A DNA stretch of 64,000 nt from Arthrobacter jinronghuae. GTDB lineage: Bacteria > Actinomycetota > Actinomycetes > Actinomycetales > Micrococcaceae. Below, in pieces: positions 27,589-36,886 of this stretch. The stretch is from positions 2,542,001 to 2,606,000 of the forward strand of contig NZ_CP104263.1 in NCBI RefSeq assembly GCF_025244825.1. Reading direction: 5' to 3'. The notes beneath the pieces were generated by a model. That model made no database searches. It was not told the origin of the DNA and saw nothing but the letters and a program-made list of their open reading frames with translations. A program made the position numbers and the translations under genes. Within the stretch, counting starts at the first letter, position 1; every line of letters starts with the position of its first letter.

Positions 27589-28221
27589 CTAGCGCGCTGC
27601 GGTCAGCCCGGTGCGGGCCATAGCATCGGTGTAGGCAGCGCGCATATCGTCCAGCGCCTCCTGCTGACGTTCCGCGGTGGCGCCGAAGGAACGCCCGGAA
27701 AGCGAGCGTGCCTTGTAGACCTTGATGCTGCGGCGGTAGATCATCCGGTTCTCGGTCTTGAGGAACAGCGCGGCGAGGCGCTGGGCCTCGGTGCCGTGGG
27801 CCACGATGACGGAGGCGCGGGGCACCAGGGCAAGGAAGCGCAGCAGCGGCCGCAGCCCTTCCTGGACCTGTTCCTTGCTCAGCTTGCCGTTGGGTTCGCC
27901 CGGCACATGCCAGGGGTAGGCGTTCCACGGCATAACGAACTCCGGCCGCAGTCCGGCCTGCCAGTGAACGCCCAGCAGCCGTGCCACCGCCTCATTGTCA
28001 CCGGCCGTGATGAATCCCGACTCATGCGCAGTGCCTATGTTGGAGAACAGGCTGACGATCCGGCATTCCCCGATATCGTGCATGGGATCGATGTAGGGCA
28101 CCTGGCTTCCCGGTTTCATTTCAGCCAGGGAGTCGCAAAGCTGGTTCACCTCAGCGACATTGGGCTCATAGCGTCGGTTCCAAAGGTCGTCATGCTGGGA
28201 TTCGAGTGCCGGGCTTTGCAT
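27589..28221 (-). CDS. Uracil-DNA glycosylase family protein
   Basis: A 210-residue protein that looks like the uracil-DNA glycosylase superfamily: VPYIDPMHDIGECRIVSLF would hold the first strand and catalytic region, FVMPWNAYPWHVPG the following loop, and VIVAHGTEAQRLAALF a late strand with His in the position used by family members. The canonical GxDPY motif is not exact, so activity on uracil is inferred only. It lies downstream of the tmRNA gene on the same strand, separated by a hairpin. Confidence 0.65.
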   Translation of the reverse strand: MQSPALESQHDDLWNRRYEPNVAEVNQLCDSLAEMKPGSQVPYIDPMHDIGECRIVSLFSNIGTAHESGFITAGDNEAVARLLGVHWQAGLRPEFVMPWNAYPWHVPGEPNGKLSKEQVQEGLRPLLRFLALVPRASVIVAHGTEAQRLAALFLKTENRMIYRRSIKVYKARSLSGRSFGATAERQQEALDDMRAAYTDAMARTGLTAAR

Positions 28222-28412
28222 AAAGTGGTGCGTCTCCTACAAGGTCTTCCGACCGGTTATATCGCCCGCTCCGGGTCCTGCCGGCGCGGGTACTGCCTAT
28301 GACAAAGTTTACCAATGCACCTTGCCCCGCCGGACGGGAAGAGGCCCCGCAACCGCGTAAACCGCGCGGGTGTGAGAAACAACTCTCCGGCGTGCGTCCT
28401 GGGTTAAACCAG

Positions 28413-28448
28413 CAAAGCGGGGAACGCACCAGGGCGCTCCCCGCTTTG
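28413..28448 (-). terminator. Hairpin downstream of tmRNA
   Basis: A perfect 11-bp stem (28413-28423 with 28438-28448), loop 14 nt, starting 17 nt after the tmRNA 3' end. In the minus-strand direction a short TTT run follows after a few bases. Confidence 0.7.
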
Positions 28449-28464
28449 GGTGGAGATTTCTCAG

Positions 28465-28833
28465 TGGAGATGGGGGGAATCGAACCCCCGTCCGATGTCG
28501 CTTTGTCAGGGCTTCTCCGGGCGCAGTCTGCAGCGGATTTTCTCGGTCCCAGCCATCACGCAGACAAGTGGCTGATCCGGACCCAGCCGTCTAAAAGTCC
28601 CGAACACCCCAACGGCGAAGGTGTTCAGCAGTGGCCCTCTAAATGACGCCAGGCACCGGGGCGAGAGCGTCCCCGGGCTGACGGACTATGCCTTACTGCT
28701 TAGGCAGCAAGAGCGAAGTCAGTGCGCTTTGATTCGGCACTTATTGGTTTACAGAGATCGTTTACGAGATAACCCTGTATCCTCGGCCCGCTTCCCCTGT
28801 CTCAACAAAACATCGTCGAAACCGGTCATCCCC
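28465..28833 (-). ncRNA. ssrA: Transfer-messenger RNA
   Basis: A 369-nt gene for trans-translation. The 5' end GGGGATG (28833-28827) pairs with CATCTCC before the encoded 3' CCA (CCA end at 28465), and a T-arm with GGTTCGATTCC precedes it. The conserved 5' segment GACCGGTTTCGACGATG follows the acceptor strand. The tag reading frame runs from 28738 to 28700 and encodes AESKRTDFALAA before TAA. A TACAAT box (28876-28871) could be a -10 element for a precursor with a 5' leader. smpB lies 420 nt upstream on the same strand. Confidence 0.96.
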
Positions 28834-28897
28834 TTATTGAGTTACCAATCCGACCGAAGCCGGAACATTCATTGTACCGCAGGTTTTCAGGAACGGC

Positions 28898-29257
28898 TTA
28901 GAACCGGATGCCGAAGACCACTACGGGGGAACCCCAGACCGTCAGGAGGATCCACGAGACGAGCACGAAGAGGACCGAGAGGATGCTCAGCGCGGTCATG
29001 CCCGGTGCCTTGCTCCGGAAGGCCCAGGCAAACAACGCGATGTTCGCCAGGACCAGCACCGGAGCGAGCCATACCAGCACCTGTGCAAGGTAGAGGTAGT
29101 ACGCCGCAAAGAACGGAACCACTACCAGAATGACTACCGGCAGCACCGCCAGGACAATCAGCAGGTCGACAGCTGTAACGATCCATGTCCAGACCGGCTT
29201 GCGGGCGGCGGCTTCCTCATCCGCGTCTGCCTGCGGTTCCCAGAACGTTCCGCTCAT
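28898..29257 (-). CDS. Small membrane protein of unknown function
   Basis: A 119-residue protein with a charged N-terminus (about 1-20) and three hydrophobic segments, starting at [16 protein letters not shown], then [16 protein letters not shown] and [16 protein letters not shown]. No family recognised. The start overlaps the smpB stop by 4 nt (ATGA), so it is translated together with smpB; it ends 65 nt before the tmRNA gene. The location suggests only co-expression, not a role in trans-translation. Confidence 0.78.
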   Translation of the reverse strand: MSGTFWEPQADADEEAAARKPVWTWIVTAVDLLIVLAVLPVVILVVVPFFAAYYLYLAQVLVWLAPVLVLANIALFAWAFRSKAPGMTALSILSVLFVLVSWILLTVWGSPVVVFGIRF

Positions 29258-29727
29258 GCGCCGCGGTTCTTGTCGCGCATCGCGCGGAGTGCTTCACGGT
29301 TGTCCTGCTTCTCGCGCAGGGTTTGGCGCTTGTCGTACTCCCGCTTACCGCGGGCGACGGCGATCTCCACCTTGGCCCGTCCGTCCAGGAAGTACAGCTG
29401 CAGCGGCACGATGGTAAAACCCGATTCACTGGTCTTGCGCATAATCTTTTCCAGCTGCTCGCGGTGCAGGAGCAGCTTGCGCCGGCGCCGCGCGGAGTGG
29501 TTGGTCCAGCTGCCGTTGAGGTACTCCGGAATATAGGCGGCTTCGAGCCAGAGCTCGTTGTTGTAGAACGTGGCAAACCCGTCCACCAATGAGGCCCTGC
29601 CCTCACGCAGCGACTTCACCTCGGTCCCCATCAAAACCATGCCGGCCTCGTAGGTGTCGAGGATTTCGTAATCGTGCCGGGCCTTGCGATTGGTGGCCAC
29701 TACCTTACGGCCACTTTCCTTAGGCAC
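29254..29727 (-). CDS. smpB: SsrA-binding protein SmpB
   Basis: A 157-residue tmRNA partner that carries it to stalled ribosomes. N-terminal [21 protein letters not shown] would be cut short here: key parts are [20 protein letters not shown] and the basic C-terminal tail [18 protein letters not shown]. Normal length. Upstream on the same strand are an M23 peptidase gene, ftsX and ftsE, an arrangement known in many actinobacteria. Confidence 0.97.
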   Translation of the reverse strand: MPKESGRKVVATNRKARHDYEILDTYEAGMVLMGTEVKSLREGRASLVDGFATFYNNELWLEAAYIPEYLNGSWTNHSARRRRKLLLHREQLEKIMRKTSESGFTIVPLQLYFLDGRAKVEIAVARGKREYDKRQTLREKQDNREALRAMRDKNRGA

Positions 29728-29771
29728 GGGGCAACTCCTTAGTAGGTTTTAGCGAAAGCTCCATTGTAGGC

Positions 29772-31175
29772 CTAGAGCAGGCCCATCGGGTCCACGAGAT
29801 TGCCGTTCAGCACGGTCTCGAAGTGCAGGTGGCACCCCTGCGAGTTTCCGGTGTTCCCCACGTATCCGATCAGCTGGCCCTGCTCCACCCACTGATTGAC
29901 GGACACCGTGAAGCCGCTGAGGTGGTAGTAGTTGGTGGCCAAGGCGTTGCCCTTCACCACACCGTGATTGAGGACAATCCGGTTGCCTGTCCCGATCATT
30001 TCGCCCTGGCCTTGGTCGGCCCGCCAGACATGGCCGGCGGCCGGAGCATAGACCGGGGTTCCGCAGTTCGCGGCAAAATCGATGCCTGAGTGCAGGTAAC
30101 CGCCGTTGCCGAAGAAATCAATTGTCCCCTCCGGGGTGCCGCGCCAGCCAAAGCCGGACGAAACCGGAGAACCGATTACCGGATGGCGGAGCCCAAAGGA
30201 GGACGGGCTTCCCGGCTGCGGCACGGTCTGGGCCGGCGGGGCGGGGCGGTTGTTCCGGGCTGCTTCTTCGGCCGCTGCGCGGTTGGCTTCGTCAATGCGG
30301 GCCTGTTCGCGTTTCCGGTGTTCCTCGAGCTGGATCCGCTGCTTCTCCGCGATGTCCGCGGTTACCTGGGCGCTTTCCTTTTCCAGGCTGGCCATCTGGG
30401 ACTGGAGCTTGGGTTTCTGCGCCTCAAGTTCCTGGTTCATTGCCGTGGTCTGGGCAACCAGGTCGTCCACCTTCTGCTTTTCCGCGGCTGCCGCGTCACG
30501 CGCCGACTGCTCGGCCTTGAGCGCTTCTTCCGCCTGGGCCTTGAGCTTGCTGATCTCTTCGGCCACGGCTGACAGCCTGGCCTCGGAGTTCACGTTGTTG
30601 GCGTTCTGCTGGGACAGCTTTTCCACTGCGGCGTTCTGGCCCTTGAGCGCCTGTTCCGCCATGCCGAGCGAATCGGTGAGGCTGTCCGCACCCTTGGCGC
30701 CGAACATCAGTGAGAGCGTGGAGGGAACACCGCCGTTTTTGTAGGCCTGGGACGCAATCTGTCCGATGGCCTTTTCGGTGGCCGCAATGTCCTCACGGTC
30801 CTTCTCGATCTGCGCCGTGATGGTTTCGTGGGTGTTCTGGGCGAGGGCAACGCGTTCGTTCAGGGCGCTCACCTTGCCGGCGGCGCTGTCGACGCGTCCC
30901 TCGGCATCCGCGAGCTGCTGCTGCGCGGCGGGGAGCTGGCCCTTGTAGATATTGAGCTTGGCCACCGTCTCGGCAATATCTTCGCCGAGGTACTCATAGT
31001 CCTGCTGGACTTTCTGCTTTTCGGCTTCGATGGCGGCCTTGCGGTCCTCGAGGTCGTCTGCATTTGCCGCACTGCTGAAGGCAACGGAGAGCGTCAGCGT
31101 CAGGAAGGCGACAACCGCCGCCAGGGCCCGTGACGCGGGCGCACGTCCGATCCGTTTAGGCACAGCATTATCCAT
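29772..31175 (-). CDS. Secreted M23 peptidase with coiled coil (FtsEX partner candidate)
   Basis: A 467-residue exported protein. ATG at 31175 follows GGAG and gives a signal peptide ending about ANA39. Residues 40-270 are a long coiled coil rich in Glu, Ala, Lys and Gln; a Pro-rich linker (about 290-320) leads to a LytM/M23 domain with zinc ligands in HSGIDFAANCG, and the later HLSG and CHLHFE. Such proteins cut peptidoglycan cross-links, and EnvC/PcsB/RipC-like relatives are activated by FtsEX. The immediate linkage to ftsX and ftsE strongly suggests this partnership here. Confidence 0.93.
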   Translation of the reverse strand: MDNAVPKRIGRAPASRALAAVVAFLTLTLSVAFSSAANADDLEDRKAAIEAEKQKVQQDYEYLGEDIAETVAKLNIYKGQLPAAQQQLADAEGRVDSAAGKVSALNERVALAQNTHETITAQIEKDREDIAATEKAIGQIASQAYKNGGVPSTLSLMFGAKGADSLTDSLGMAEQALKGQNAAVEKLSQQNANNVNSEARLSAVAEEISKLKAQAEEALKAEQSARDAAAAEKQKVDDLVAQTTAMNQELEAQKPKLQSQMASLEKESAQVTADIAEKQRIQLEEHRKREQARIDEANRAAAEEAARNNRPAPPAQTVPQPGSPSSFGLRHPVIGSPVSSGFGWRGTPEGTIDFFGNGGYLHSGIDFAANCGTPVYAPAAGHVWRADQGQGEMIGTGNRIVLNHGVVKGNALATNYYHLSGFTVSVNQWVEQGQLIGYVGNTGNSQGCHLHFETVLNGNLVDPMGLL

Positions 31176-31225
31176 TAGCGAGACTCTCCATGATCTTCCA
31201 CATTCCATTCCCAGTGCTCATGACT

Positions 31226-32128
31226 CTAGACCTTCAGGTACCGGCGGAGTGTCAACAGCGAGGATACTCCCGCCAACAGCGCCCCGAGAACAAGTAGGAC
31301 AGGTGTCAGGTACAGGACCTGTTCCGAGGAAATAAAGGCCGTGGTTGGGTACTGCCGGGCAAGGTTTCCGATGAAGAAGTGCGCGGTGGCCAAGAGTGCC
31401 GCTGAAGCCAGAACCGCGCCGATGACGGCGGCGATCACGCCTTCCAGCACGAACGGCAGCTGGATGACGGCCTTGGATGCGCCGACCAGGCGCATGATGC
31501 CCGTCTCCCGTCGTCGGCTGAACGCCGAAAGCCGGATGGTGGTGGCAATCAGCAGGATGGCGCAGACCAGCATGACGCCGGCAATGGCCAGTGCGGCAAC
31601 CGACGCAAGGTTCAGGTACGTAAACATCTTTTCGAACAGTTCACGCTGGTCACTGACCGACTCGACTCCCGGCTTGGAAGAGAACGCCTCGTTGATGACC
31701 TCGTACTTTTCCGGATCCACCAGGCTCACGCGGAAGGACTCGGGCAGCATCTCGGCGGTGATGCTGTCCACGATCGGCGAGTTGGCGAACTGCTCGCGGA
31801 AGTGCGTCAGCGCGGTCTCCTGGTCTTCATACTCGACCGTCTCCACGTAGCGGTCCGACTGCAGGTCCGCCTCGATGGCCTCCCGCTGTTCGTCGGTGAC
31901 GGCGCCGGAGGCACAGGATGCGGACGTGTCATTCTCGGTGCACAGGTAGACGGCAACCTGGACGCGGTCGTACCAGTAGCCCTTCATCTGGCCGATCTGC
32001 AGCTGCAGCAGCCCTGCCGCCCCCACAAACGTCAGCGACACGAAGGTCACGAGGACTACGGAGACAACCATGGACAGGTTCCGGCGCAGACCTGAACCGA
32101 TCTCGCCCAGGACAAATGCGAGCCTCAT
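31226..32128 (-). CDS. ftsX: Cell division protein FtsX
   Basis: A 300-residue membrane subunit of the FtsEX complex. It has an N-terminal helix ([20 protein letters not shown], about 20-40), a large extracytoplasmic domain (about 45-165) with cysteines in [10 protein letters not shown], and three C-terminal helices with the conserved [18 protein letters not shown] loop. The extracellular domain is the expected contact for the adjacent M23 peptidase. Starts in an ATGA overlap with ftsE. Confidence 0.96.
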   Translation of the reverse strand: MRLAFVLGEIGSGLRRNLSMVVSVVLVTFVSLTFVGAAGLLQLQIGQMKGYWYDRVQVAVYLCTENDTSASCASGAVTDEQREAIEADLQSDRYVETVEYEDQETALTHFREQFANSPIVDSITAEMLPESFRVSLVDPEKYEVINEAFSSKPGVESVSDQRELFEKMFTYLNLASVAALAIAGVMLVCAILLIATTIRLSAFSRRRETGIMRLVGASKAVIQLPFVLEGVIAAVIGAVLASAALLATAHFFIGNLARQYPTTAFISSEQVLYLTPVLLVLGALLAGVSSLLTLRRYLKV

Positions 32129-32889
32129 TCAGCCACCCCGCTCCCGCTGCGGCCCGGCACATCCGGCACGGCTGATCCGCCGTCCGGTTCCCGTGCCGCT
32201 TCGGGTTCGCCCAGGTAGATGCCCTCATGCTCGTCGCGGATGATCTTGCCGTTGCGCAGTTCCACCACGCGCTTGCGCATCGCGTTGACGATGTCGTCGT
32301 CGTGCGTAGCCATCACCACCGTGGTGCCGTTCTGGTTCACCCGGTCCAACACCTTCATAATGCCCAGCGACGTGGTGGGGTCCAGGTTTCCGGTGGGTTC
32401 GTCGGCGAGCAAAATGCCCGGCTTGTTGACGATGGCCCTCGCGATAGCGACGCGCTGCTGCTCGCCGCCTGAGAGTTCGTGGGGCATGCGGTTGTCCTTG
32501 CCCTCCAGCCCTACGGTCTTGAGGACTTCGGGCACCGAGTCACGGATAACGGCACGGCTGCGGCCGATCACCTGCATGGCAAAGGCAACGTTCGCAAAGA
32601 CCGTCTTGTTGGGCAGCAGGCGGAAATCCTGGAAGACCACGCCTATCCCCCGGCGCAGCCGGGGCACCCGCCAGCTCGGGATCTTTGCCACGTTGGCGCC
32701 GGCCACGTAGACCGTGCCCTTGGTGGCGTGCTCCTCTTTCATGATCAGCCGGATAAACGTCGATTTGCCGGAGCCGGAAGCGCCCACGAGGAACACGAAC
32801 TCGCCGCGGTCCACGTCGAGGCTGACCGAGTTGAGCGCAGGCCGGGAGTTCCGGTCATACAGCTTGGTGACATTGTCGAAAGTGATCAT
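32125..32889 (-). CDS. ftsE: Cell division ATP-binding protein FtsE
   Basis: A 254-residue ABC ATPase: Walker [13 protein letters not shown], signature [13 protein letters not shown], Walker [16 protein letters not shown]-loop MATHDDDIV. The C-terminal 28 residues ([12 protein letters not shown] onward) form a Pro/Gly/Ser-rich tail that typical FtsE lacks. It drives conformational change of FtsX. It heads the ftsE-ftsX-M23-smpB unit. Confidence 0.96.
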   Translation of the reverse strand: MITFDNVTKLYDRNSRPALNSVSLDVDRGEFVFLVGASGSGKSTFIRLIMKEEHATKGTVYVAGANVAKIPSWRVPRLRRGIGVVFQDFRLLPNKTVFANVAFAMQVIGRSRAVIRDSVPEVLKTVGLEGKDNRMPHELSGGEQQRVAIARAIVNKPGILLADEPTGNLDPTTSLGIMKVLDRVNQNGTTVVMATHDDDIVNAMRKRVVELRNGKIIRDEHEGIYLGEPEAAREPDGGSAVPDVPGRSGSGVAE

Positions 32890-33036
32890 CGCTACTTAGT
32901 GCCCATGAAGCGGCCGGAGACACGGGCCTTGGTTCGGGGTATGGGCACCGGCCTCTCGACTATAGCCAGCTTCCGACGCAGTGAGCCACAACCTAACAGC
33001 GCGTGTCGGACTGCACACCGCGTCCACAGGGTGAAG

Positions 33037-35238
33037 ATGCGGTACAGTCCTGCGGTGCCCACAGATTCCGCCGGACTGTCCCCCGATGCCGTCGCCCTTG
33101 CGGATATTCGGCGTTCCCCGCGTACATCGACGGATACCCGCGCGTCCCGCCGCGGACGCCGGGTCCTTCGCAGCAGCGGCACCCACCCCGGTTTCCGCCG
33201 CGACGTCCAAGGGCTGCGGGCCCTCGCCGTCGTACTGGTGCTTCTTTACCATGTCTGGCCTGAGGCACTGCCGGGGGGCTTTATCGGCGTGGACGTTTTC
33301 TTTGTTATTTCCGGCTACCTGATTGTCGGTTCCCTGGTGCGGGAACTGCGCTCCACGTCCACTATCGCGTTGGCGCCCTTTTACGCCCGGCGGATCCGCC
33401 GGCTACTTCCCGCAGCTGCAACGGTTGTGCTCTCGACCCTGGGCGCAACAGTGCTGCTCTTCCCGGAGGGGCGCTGGCAGGGCGTTGGCCGGGATGCCGC
33501 GGCCGCCAGCTTGAATGTCCAAAACTGGAACCAGGCCTTCAGCACCACCAGCTACGCGGGTGCGACAGCCGCTGTATCTCCGCTGCAGCATTACTGGTCC
33601 CTCTCTGTGGAGGAACAGTTCTATCTTGTGGTTCCCGTGCTCCTGCTCGGCGCTGCTGCCGCGGTCCGTGCCATGGGGCTCCGCGCCGGCATACCTGCTG
33701 CCGCACTGGCAGTCATCTGCGGTATCTCCGTGTTGTCCTTCATCCACTCGGTCCAGTTCTCGATGTCGGCCCCCGATCTTGCCTATTTCTTTACCACTAC
33801 CCGAATCTGGGAACTCGGTCTGGGCGGGATCCTGGCCCTCGCGACCGCGGGACGAAGCGTGCAGCTGCGCCTATCCATCGCCAGCGGGTGGGCCGGGATT
33901 GTACTGATCAGCGCGGGAGCCATCGGTCTCTCCACCGCGATGCCTTTTCCCGGCTGGGTGGCACTCGTTCCCACGGCTGGAGCTGCGCTGTGCATCCTTG
34001 CAGGCAGGGCCGCTGATGCTGCCGTACCGTGGATTTCGTCCGTCTGGTGGCAGTCCCTTCGCCCGGTCACCTATCTAGGCGACATCTCCTACTCCCTGTA
34101 TCTGTGGCATTGGCCGGTCACCGTCTTCACCGTCCATATTCTCGGGCACGGCCCTGACCTGGTTGCCGGTGCCGCCATCATCTCCACAAGCGTTCTTCTG
34201 GCCGCACTGTCCACCCGGTTTATCGAGAAGCCGTTCCGCCGGTTCCAGGGGAAAGCCGGCTCCGTGGGCCGCCACGGCGCTGAGAGGGTGACGCACCGGC
34301 CCGTGTATGCACTGGCAGCGGTCCTGATCGCAGTTCCGGTAGCAGTTGCCGCCGTCCCGTATGGGGTTGTCCAGCAGAAAATCAACAACCTGACCAAAGA
34401 GTACGATTCCGGTTCCTACCCAGGCGCCACAGCGTTCGATTCCAGCAACCCCGCAGCAGTGCCGGAAGGCCAGCCGCTGCGCCCGGCACCTGCGGCGGCC
34501 ATGGCCGACATGCCATCGCTGGATGAGGCCTGCACTGTCTACGATCCGGCGGAAACACCCTACGCCGAGTGTATGTTCGGTGACCCCGGCGGAGCCAAAG
34601 CAATAGTCCTGGTAGGGGATTCCCATGCTGCCCAATTCATGGCTCCCCTCGACGCCATTGCCCGGGACGGCGGGTACCGGCTTTACGTCCTCACCCGCAA
34701 CGGATGCCCGTTCAATGCCGAGCCGTTGCACAGCGACACCTATACCTACGCTCTCTGCCCTTCCCAGAACCTTGAGACCGTGAAGGACATCCTCGAGATC
34801 GAACCCGAACTCGTAGTCACGTCGGCCATGCGGCCGGCCAGCTACGATCATGCGCTTGGCTGGACCTGGGATTCCCCGCGCAGTGCCGTGGACGGTTATC
34901 TGGAGGTGTTGGAGCCGCTGGAGCAGGCCGGCATCCACATCGGCGTCATCGCAGACATCCCCTATCCGACGTTTAGCGTCCCCGACTGTGTGCTGGAAAA
35001 AGACAGCATCGACGACTGCAATGTTCAGCGCCCCGACGCAATCGGAGCGACCGACCCCCTGGTCGAGGCAGCCATGCGGCTGAACAACAGCCGGCAGGTG
35101 GACCTGACGGACTATTTCTGCGATGACCAGCGATGCCCTGCCGTAGTCGGCAATGTCCTGGCCTACCGGGACAACCACATCACCAATACCTTCGCCCGGA
35201 CCCTGGTCCTGCCGCTGCGGAAAGGGCTCGGCTTCTAG
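33037..35238 (+). CDS. Acyltransferase 3 / SGNH-domain O-acetyltransferase
   Basis: A 733-residue envelope acetyltransferase. ATG at 33037 is preceded by AGGGTG; GTG codons at 33031 and 33055 are alternatives. After a basic cytoplasmic N-terminus comes the acyltransferase-3 domain (FRRDVQGLRALAVVLVLLYH, GFIGVDVFFVISGY, WSLSVEEQFYLVVP) with about ten membrane helices, then an extracytoplasmic SGNH domain (about 480-733) with VLVGDSHAAQFM and the late DxxH-like region near DNHITN. Such proteins transfer acetyl groups to wall polysaccharide. It lies in opposite orientation between ftsE and prfB. Confidence 0.92.
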   Translation: MRYSPAVPTDSAGLSPDAVALADIRRSPRTSTDTRASRRGRRVLRSSGTHPGFRRDVQGLRALAVVLVLLYHVWPEALPGGFIGVDVFFVISGYLIVGSLVRELRSTSTIALAPFYARRIRRLLPAAATVVLSTLGATVLLFPEGRWQGVGRDAAAASLNVQNWNQAFSTTSYAGATAAVSPLQHYWSLSVEEQFYLVVPVLLLGAAAAVRAMGLRAGIPAAALAVICGISVLSFIHSVQFSMSAPDLAYFFTTTRIWELGLGGILALATAGRSVQLRLSIASGWAGIVLISAGAIGLSTAMPFPGWVALVPTAGAALCILAGRAADAAVPWISSVWWQSLRPVTYLGDISYSLYLWHWPVTVFTVHILGHGPDLVAGAAIISTSVLLAALSTRFIEKPFRRFQGKAGSVGRHGAERVTHRPVYALAAVLIAVPVAVAAVPYGVVQQKINNLTKEYDSGSYPGATAFDSSNPAAVPEGQPLRPAPAAAMADMPSLDEACTVYDPAETPYAECMFGDPGGAKAIVLVGDSHAAQFMAPLDAIARDGGYRLYVLTRNGCPFNAEPLHSDTYTYALCPSQNLETVKDILEIEPELVVTSAMRPASYDHALGWTWDSPRSAVDGYLEVLEPLEQAGIHIGVIADIPYPTFSVPDCVLEKDSIDDCNVQRPDAIGATDPLVEAAMRLNNSRQVDLTDYFCDDQRCPAVVGNVLAYRDNHITNTFARTLVLPLRKGLGF

Positions 35239-35277
35239 CCGAACCACCTGCCTGCAGGCAGCGACCGCAGGAGCGGC

Positions 35278-36396
35278 CTATTTGCGGGCGGAAACGCTGC
35301 CGTTCGCACGCCAGCGGATGCCAGCGTCGATGAAGTCGTCAATTTCGCCGTCGAACACCGCGGAGGTGTTGCCTACCTCGTGCTCTGTACGGAGGTCCTT
35401 GACCATCTGGTACGGGTTGAGCACGTAGGAGCGCATCTGGTCGCCCCAGGAAGCCTTGACGTCGCCGGCAAAGGCCTTCTTCTCGGCGTCCTCCTGCTCC
35501 TTTTTCAACAGCAGCAGGCGGGACTGGAGCACGCGCATGGCGGCGGCGCGGTTCTGCAGCTGCGACTTTTCGTTCTGCATGGAGACGACCGTGCCGGTGG
35601 GAAGGTGCGTGAGCCGGACGGCGGAGTCGGTGGTGTTCACGGACTGGCCGCCCGGACCGGAGGAGCGGAAGACGTCCACGCGGATTTCGTTGTCCGGAAT
35701 GTCGATGTGGTCCGTGGGCGCGATCAGCGGAATGACCTCGACCGCGGCAAACGAGGTCTGCCGGCGGCCCTGGTTGTCGAACGGGCTGATGCGGACCAGA
35801 CGGTGCGTGCCGGCCTCCACTACCAGGGTGCCGTAGGCGTAGGGCGCCTTGACCTCGAAGGTGGCGGATTTCAGGCCGGCCTCTTCGGCGTAGGAGGTAT
35901 CCAGGACGGTGGTGGGGTATCCGTGCCGTTCGGCCCAGCGCAGGTACATACGCAGCAGCATCTCGGCGAAGTCGGCTGCATCCACTCCCCCGGCACCGGA
36001 ACGGATGGTCACCACGGCTTCACGTTCGTCGTATTCACCGGAAAGCAGGGTGACGACTTCCAGCTGGGACAGGGACCTGCGGAGGGACTCCAGTTCCGTC
36101 ACGGCCTCTGCCTTGGAATCCGCGTCGGCCTCGTCCTGGGCCAGTTCCACCAGGACCTCGAGATCATCGATGCGGGATTCGATGGTCTGAAGGCGTTCCA
36201 GCTCCGACTGGCGGTGCGAGAGCTTGGAGGTGATCTTCTGCGCCTCGGAGGGGTCGTCCCAAAGATCGGGGACGCCGGCCATCTCGCTCAGCTCTTCGAT
36301 GTCCTCTTTGATCTTTGCCACGTCCGAGACCTCTTCAATGGAGGCGAAAGTGGAGCGGAGGGCGCGGATTTCTGCGGGAAAATCTATTTCTGCCAT
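35278..36396 (-). CDS. prfB: Peptide chain release factor 2
   Basis: A 372-residue RF2 that reads UGA and UAA stop codons. The anticodon-like tripeptide SPF is present in [12 protein letters not shown] and the peptidyl-hydrolysis motif GGQ in [14 protein letters not shown]. The gene is a single uninterrupted frame; the programmed +1 frameshift of enteric prfB is absent, as usual in actinobacteria. It lies upstream of ftsE but separated from it by the opposite-strand acyltransferase gene. Confidence 0.97.
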   Translation of the reverse strand: MAEIDFPAEIRALRSTFASIEEVSDVAKIKEDIEELSEMAGVPDLWDDPSEAQKITSKLSHRQSELERLQTIESRIDDLEVLVELAQDEADADSKAEAVTELESLRRSLSQLEVVTLLSGEYDEREAVVTIRSGAGGVDAADFAEMLLRMYLRWAERHGYPTTVLDTSYAEEAGLKSATFEVKAPYAYGTLVVEAGTHRLVRISPFDNQGRRQTSFAAVEVIPLIAPTDHIDIPDNEIRVDVFRSSGPGGQSVNTTDSAVRLTHLPTGTVVSMQNEKSQLQNRAAAMRVLQSRLLLLKKEQEDAEKKAFAGDVKASWGDQMRSYVLNPYQMVKDLRTEHEVGNTSAVFDGEIDDFIDAGIRWRANGSVSARK

Positions 36397-36447
36397 GGTG
36401 CTTACAGACTACGCCATGTCCCTGCGCCGCCGCCCGCCGCCGTCGTG

Positions 36448-36487
36448 CCGGGACGCGCCGGCTCCGGGACGCGCCGGGACGCGCCGG
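36448..36487. repeat. Three copies of a 14-bp GC-rich repeat upstream of prfB
   Basis: CCGGGACGCGCCGG occurs at 36448-36461, 36464-36477 and 36474-36487; the last two overlap by 4 bp. It lies in the region between prfB and the divergent hypothetical gene. Confidence 0.75.
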
Positions 36488-36571
36488 GGCGGATGCGCAC
36501 GGCGGTGTCCGTGGGCGGCGTTAGATTAAGGGAACGGATATGGAATGTACGCCCTTTCGAAGGAGCCTCTC

Positions 36572-36856
36572 TTGACCCATCCCGAGCGCGGACGCATGTA
36601 CACCCTGGACGAACTCAACGACCTTGCCGAGCAGGGCGACCCCTGGGCCATGGGGAAAGTGGACGAGTGGGAGCAGCACTTCTCCAACGAGTACGTGGGC
36701 AACATGAAAGACAGGTGCCCCGACGGCGACTGCGAACAGTTCGGCGAGCCGGTGACCATTTGCTACGGCGAGGACGGCCGGATCCTGGACGTGGACCACG
36801 GCGGCTGGGGCCACGGTCCGGTCCGTGAGGCGCAGGAGCAGCGGAAGGCTTCGTAG
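36572..36856 (+). CDS. Hypothetical protein, acidic, Trp/Gly-rich C-terminus
   Basis: A 94-residue soluble acidic protein of unknown function. TTG at 36572 is chosen because AAGGAG precedes it by 8 nt; ATG at 36545 would add nine residues but lies upstream of that site. Segments: RGRMYTLDELNDLAEQGDPW, then CPDGDCEQFGEP with two cysteines, and DVDHGGWGHGP. The 3' end of this gene is duplicated 1.57 kb downstream (38389-38426), where the body of the gene is missing. Confidence 0.75.
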   Translation: MTHPERGRMYTLDELNDLAEQGDPWAMGKVDEWEQHFSNEYVGNMKDRCPDGDCEQFGEPVTICYGEDGRILDVDHGGWGHGPVREAQEQRKAS

Positions 36857-36886
36857 GATTTCACTGCAGCAGCCGGGCCCGCACCT
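36818..36886. repeat. 69-bp duplicated segment, copy 1
   Basis: Matches 38389-38457 without gaps at 64 of 69 positions by hand comparison. It spans the last 13 codons of the hypothetical gene and, reading the minus strand, the 3' end of a TadG-like gene. Confidence 0.9.
36861..36886 (-). pseudogene. Remnant of the last Tad-locus gene (C-terminal codons only)
   Basis: On the minus strand these bases read RARLLQ-stop, the same C-terminus as the TadG-like gene at 38432-38905. Similarity ends abruptly at about 36886, next to the end of the small LAATG gene. This is what remains of a second copy. Confidence 0.7.

Noticed and set aside
28299..28646. Plus-strand open frame over the tmRNA 3' region
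   Set aside because: It overlaps the tmRNA acceptor and T-arm on the other strand and has no ribosome-binding site or family.
32479..33036. Upstream extension of the acyltransferase frame over ftsE
   Set aside because: The frame stays open by GC bias only; it overlaps ftsE on the other strand and the acyltransferase domain begins well after 33037.
35278..36396. Programmed frameshift in prfB
   Set aside because: The gene is one continuous frame from ATG to stop; no internal UGA or slippery site is needed.
36397..36571. CRISPR-like array in the prfB upstream region
   Set aside because: The three 14-bp repeats are too short, partly overlapping and without unique spacers.
36545..36571. ATG at 36545 as start of the hypothetical protein
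   Set aside because: The AAGGAG site lies downstream of this ATG and fits the TTG at 36572; kept only as an alternative.
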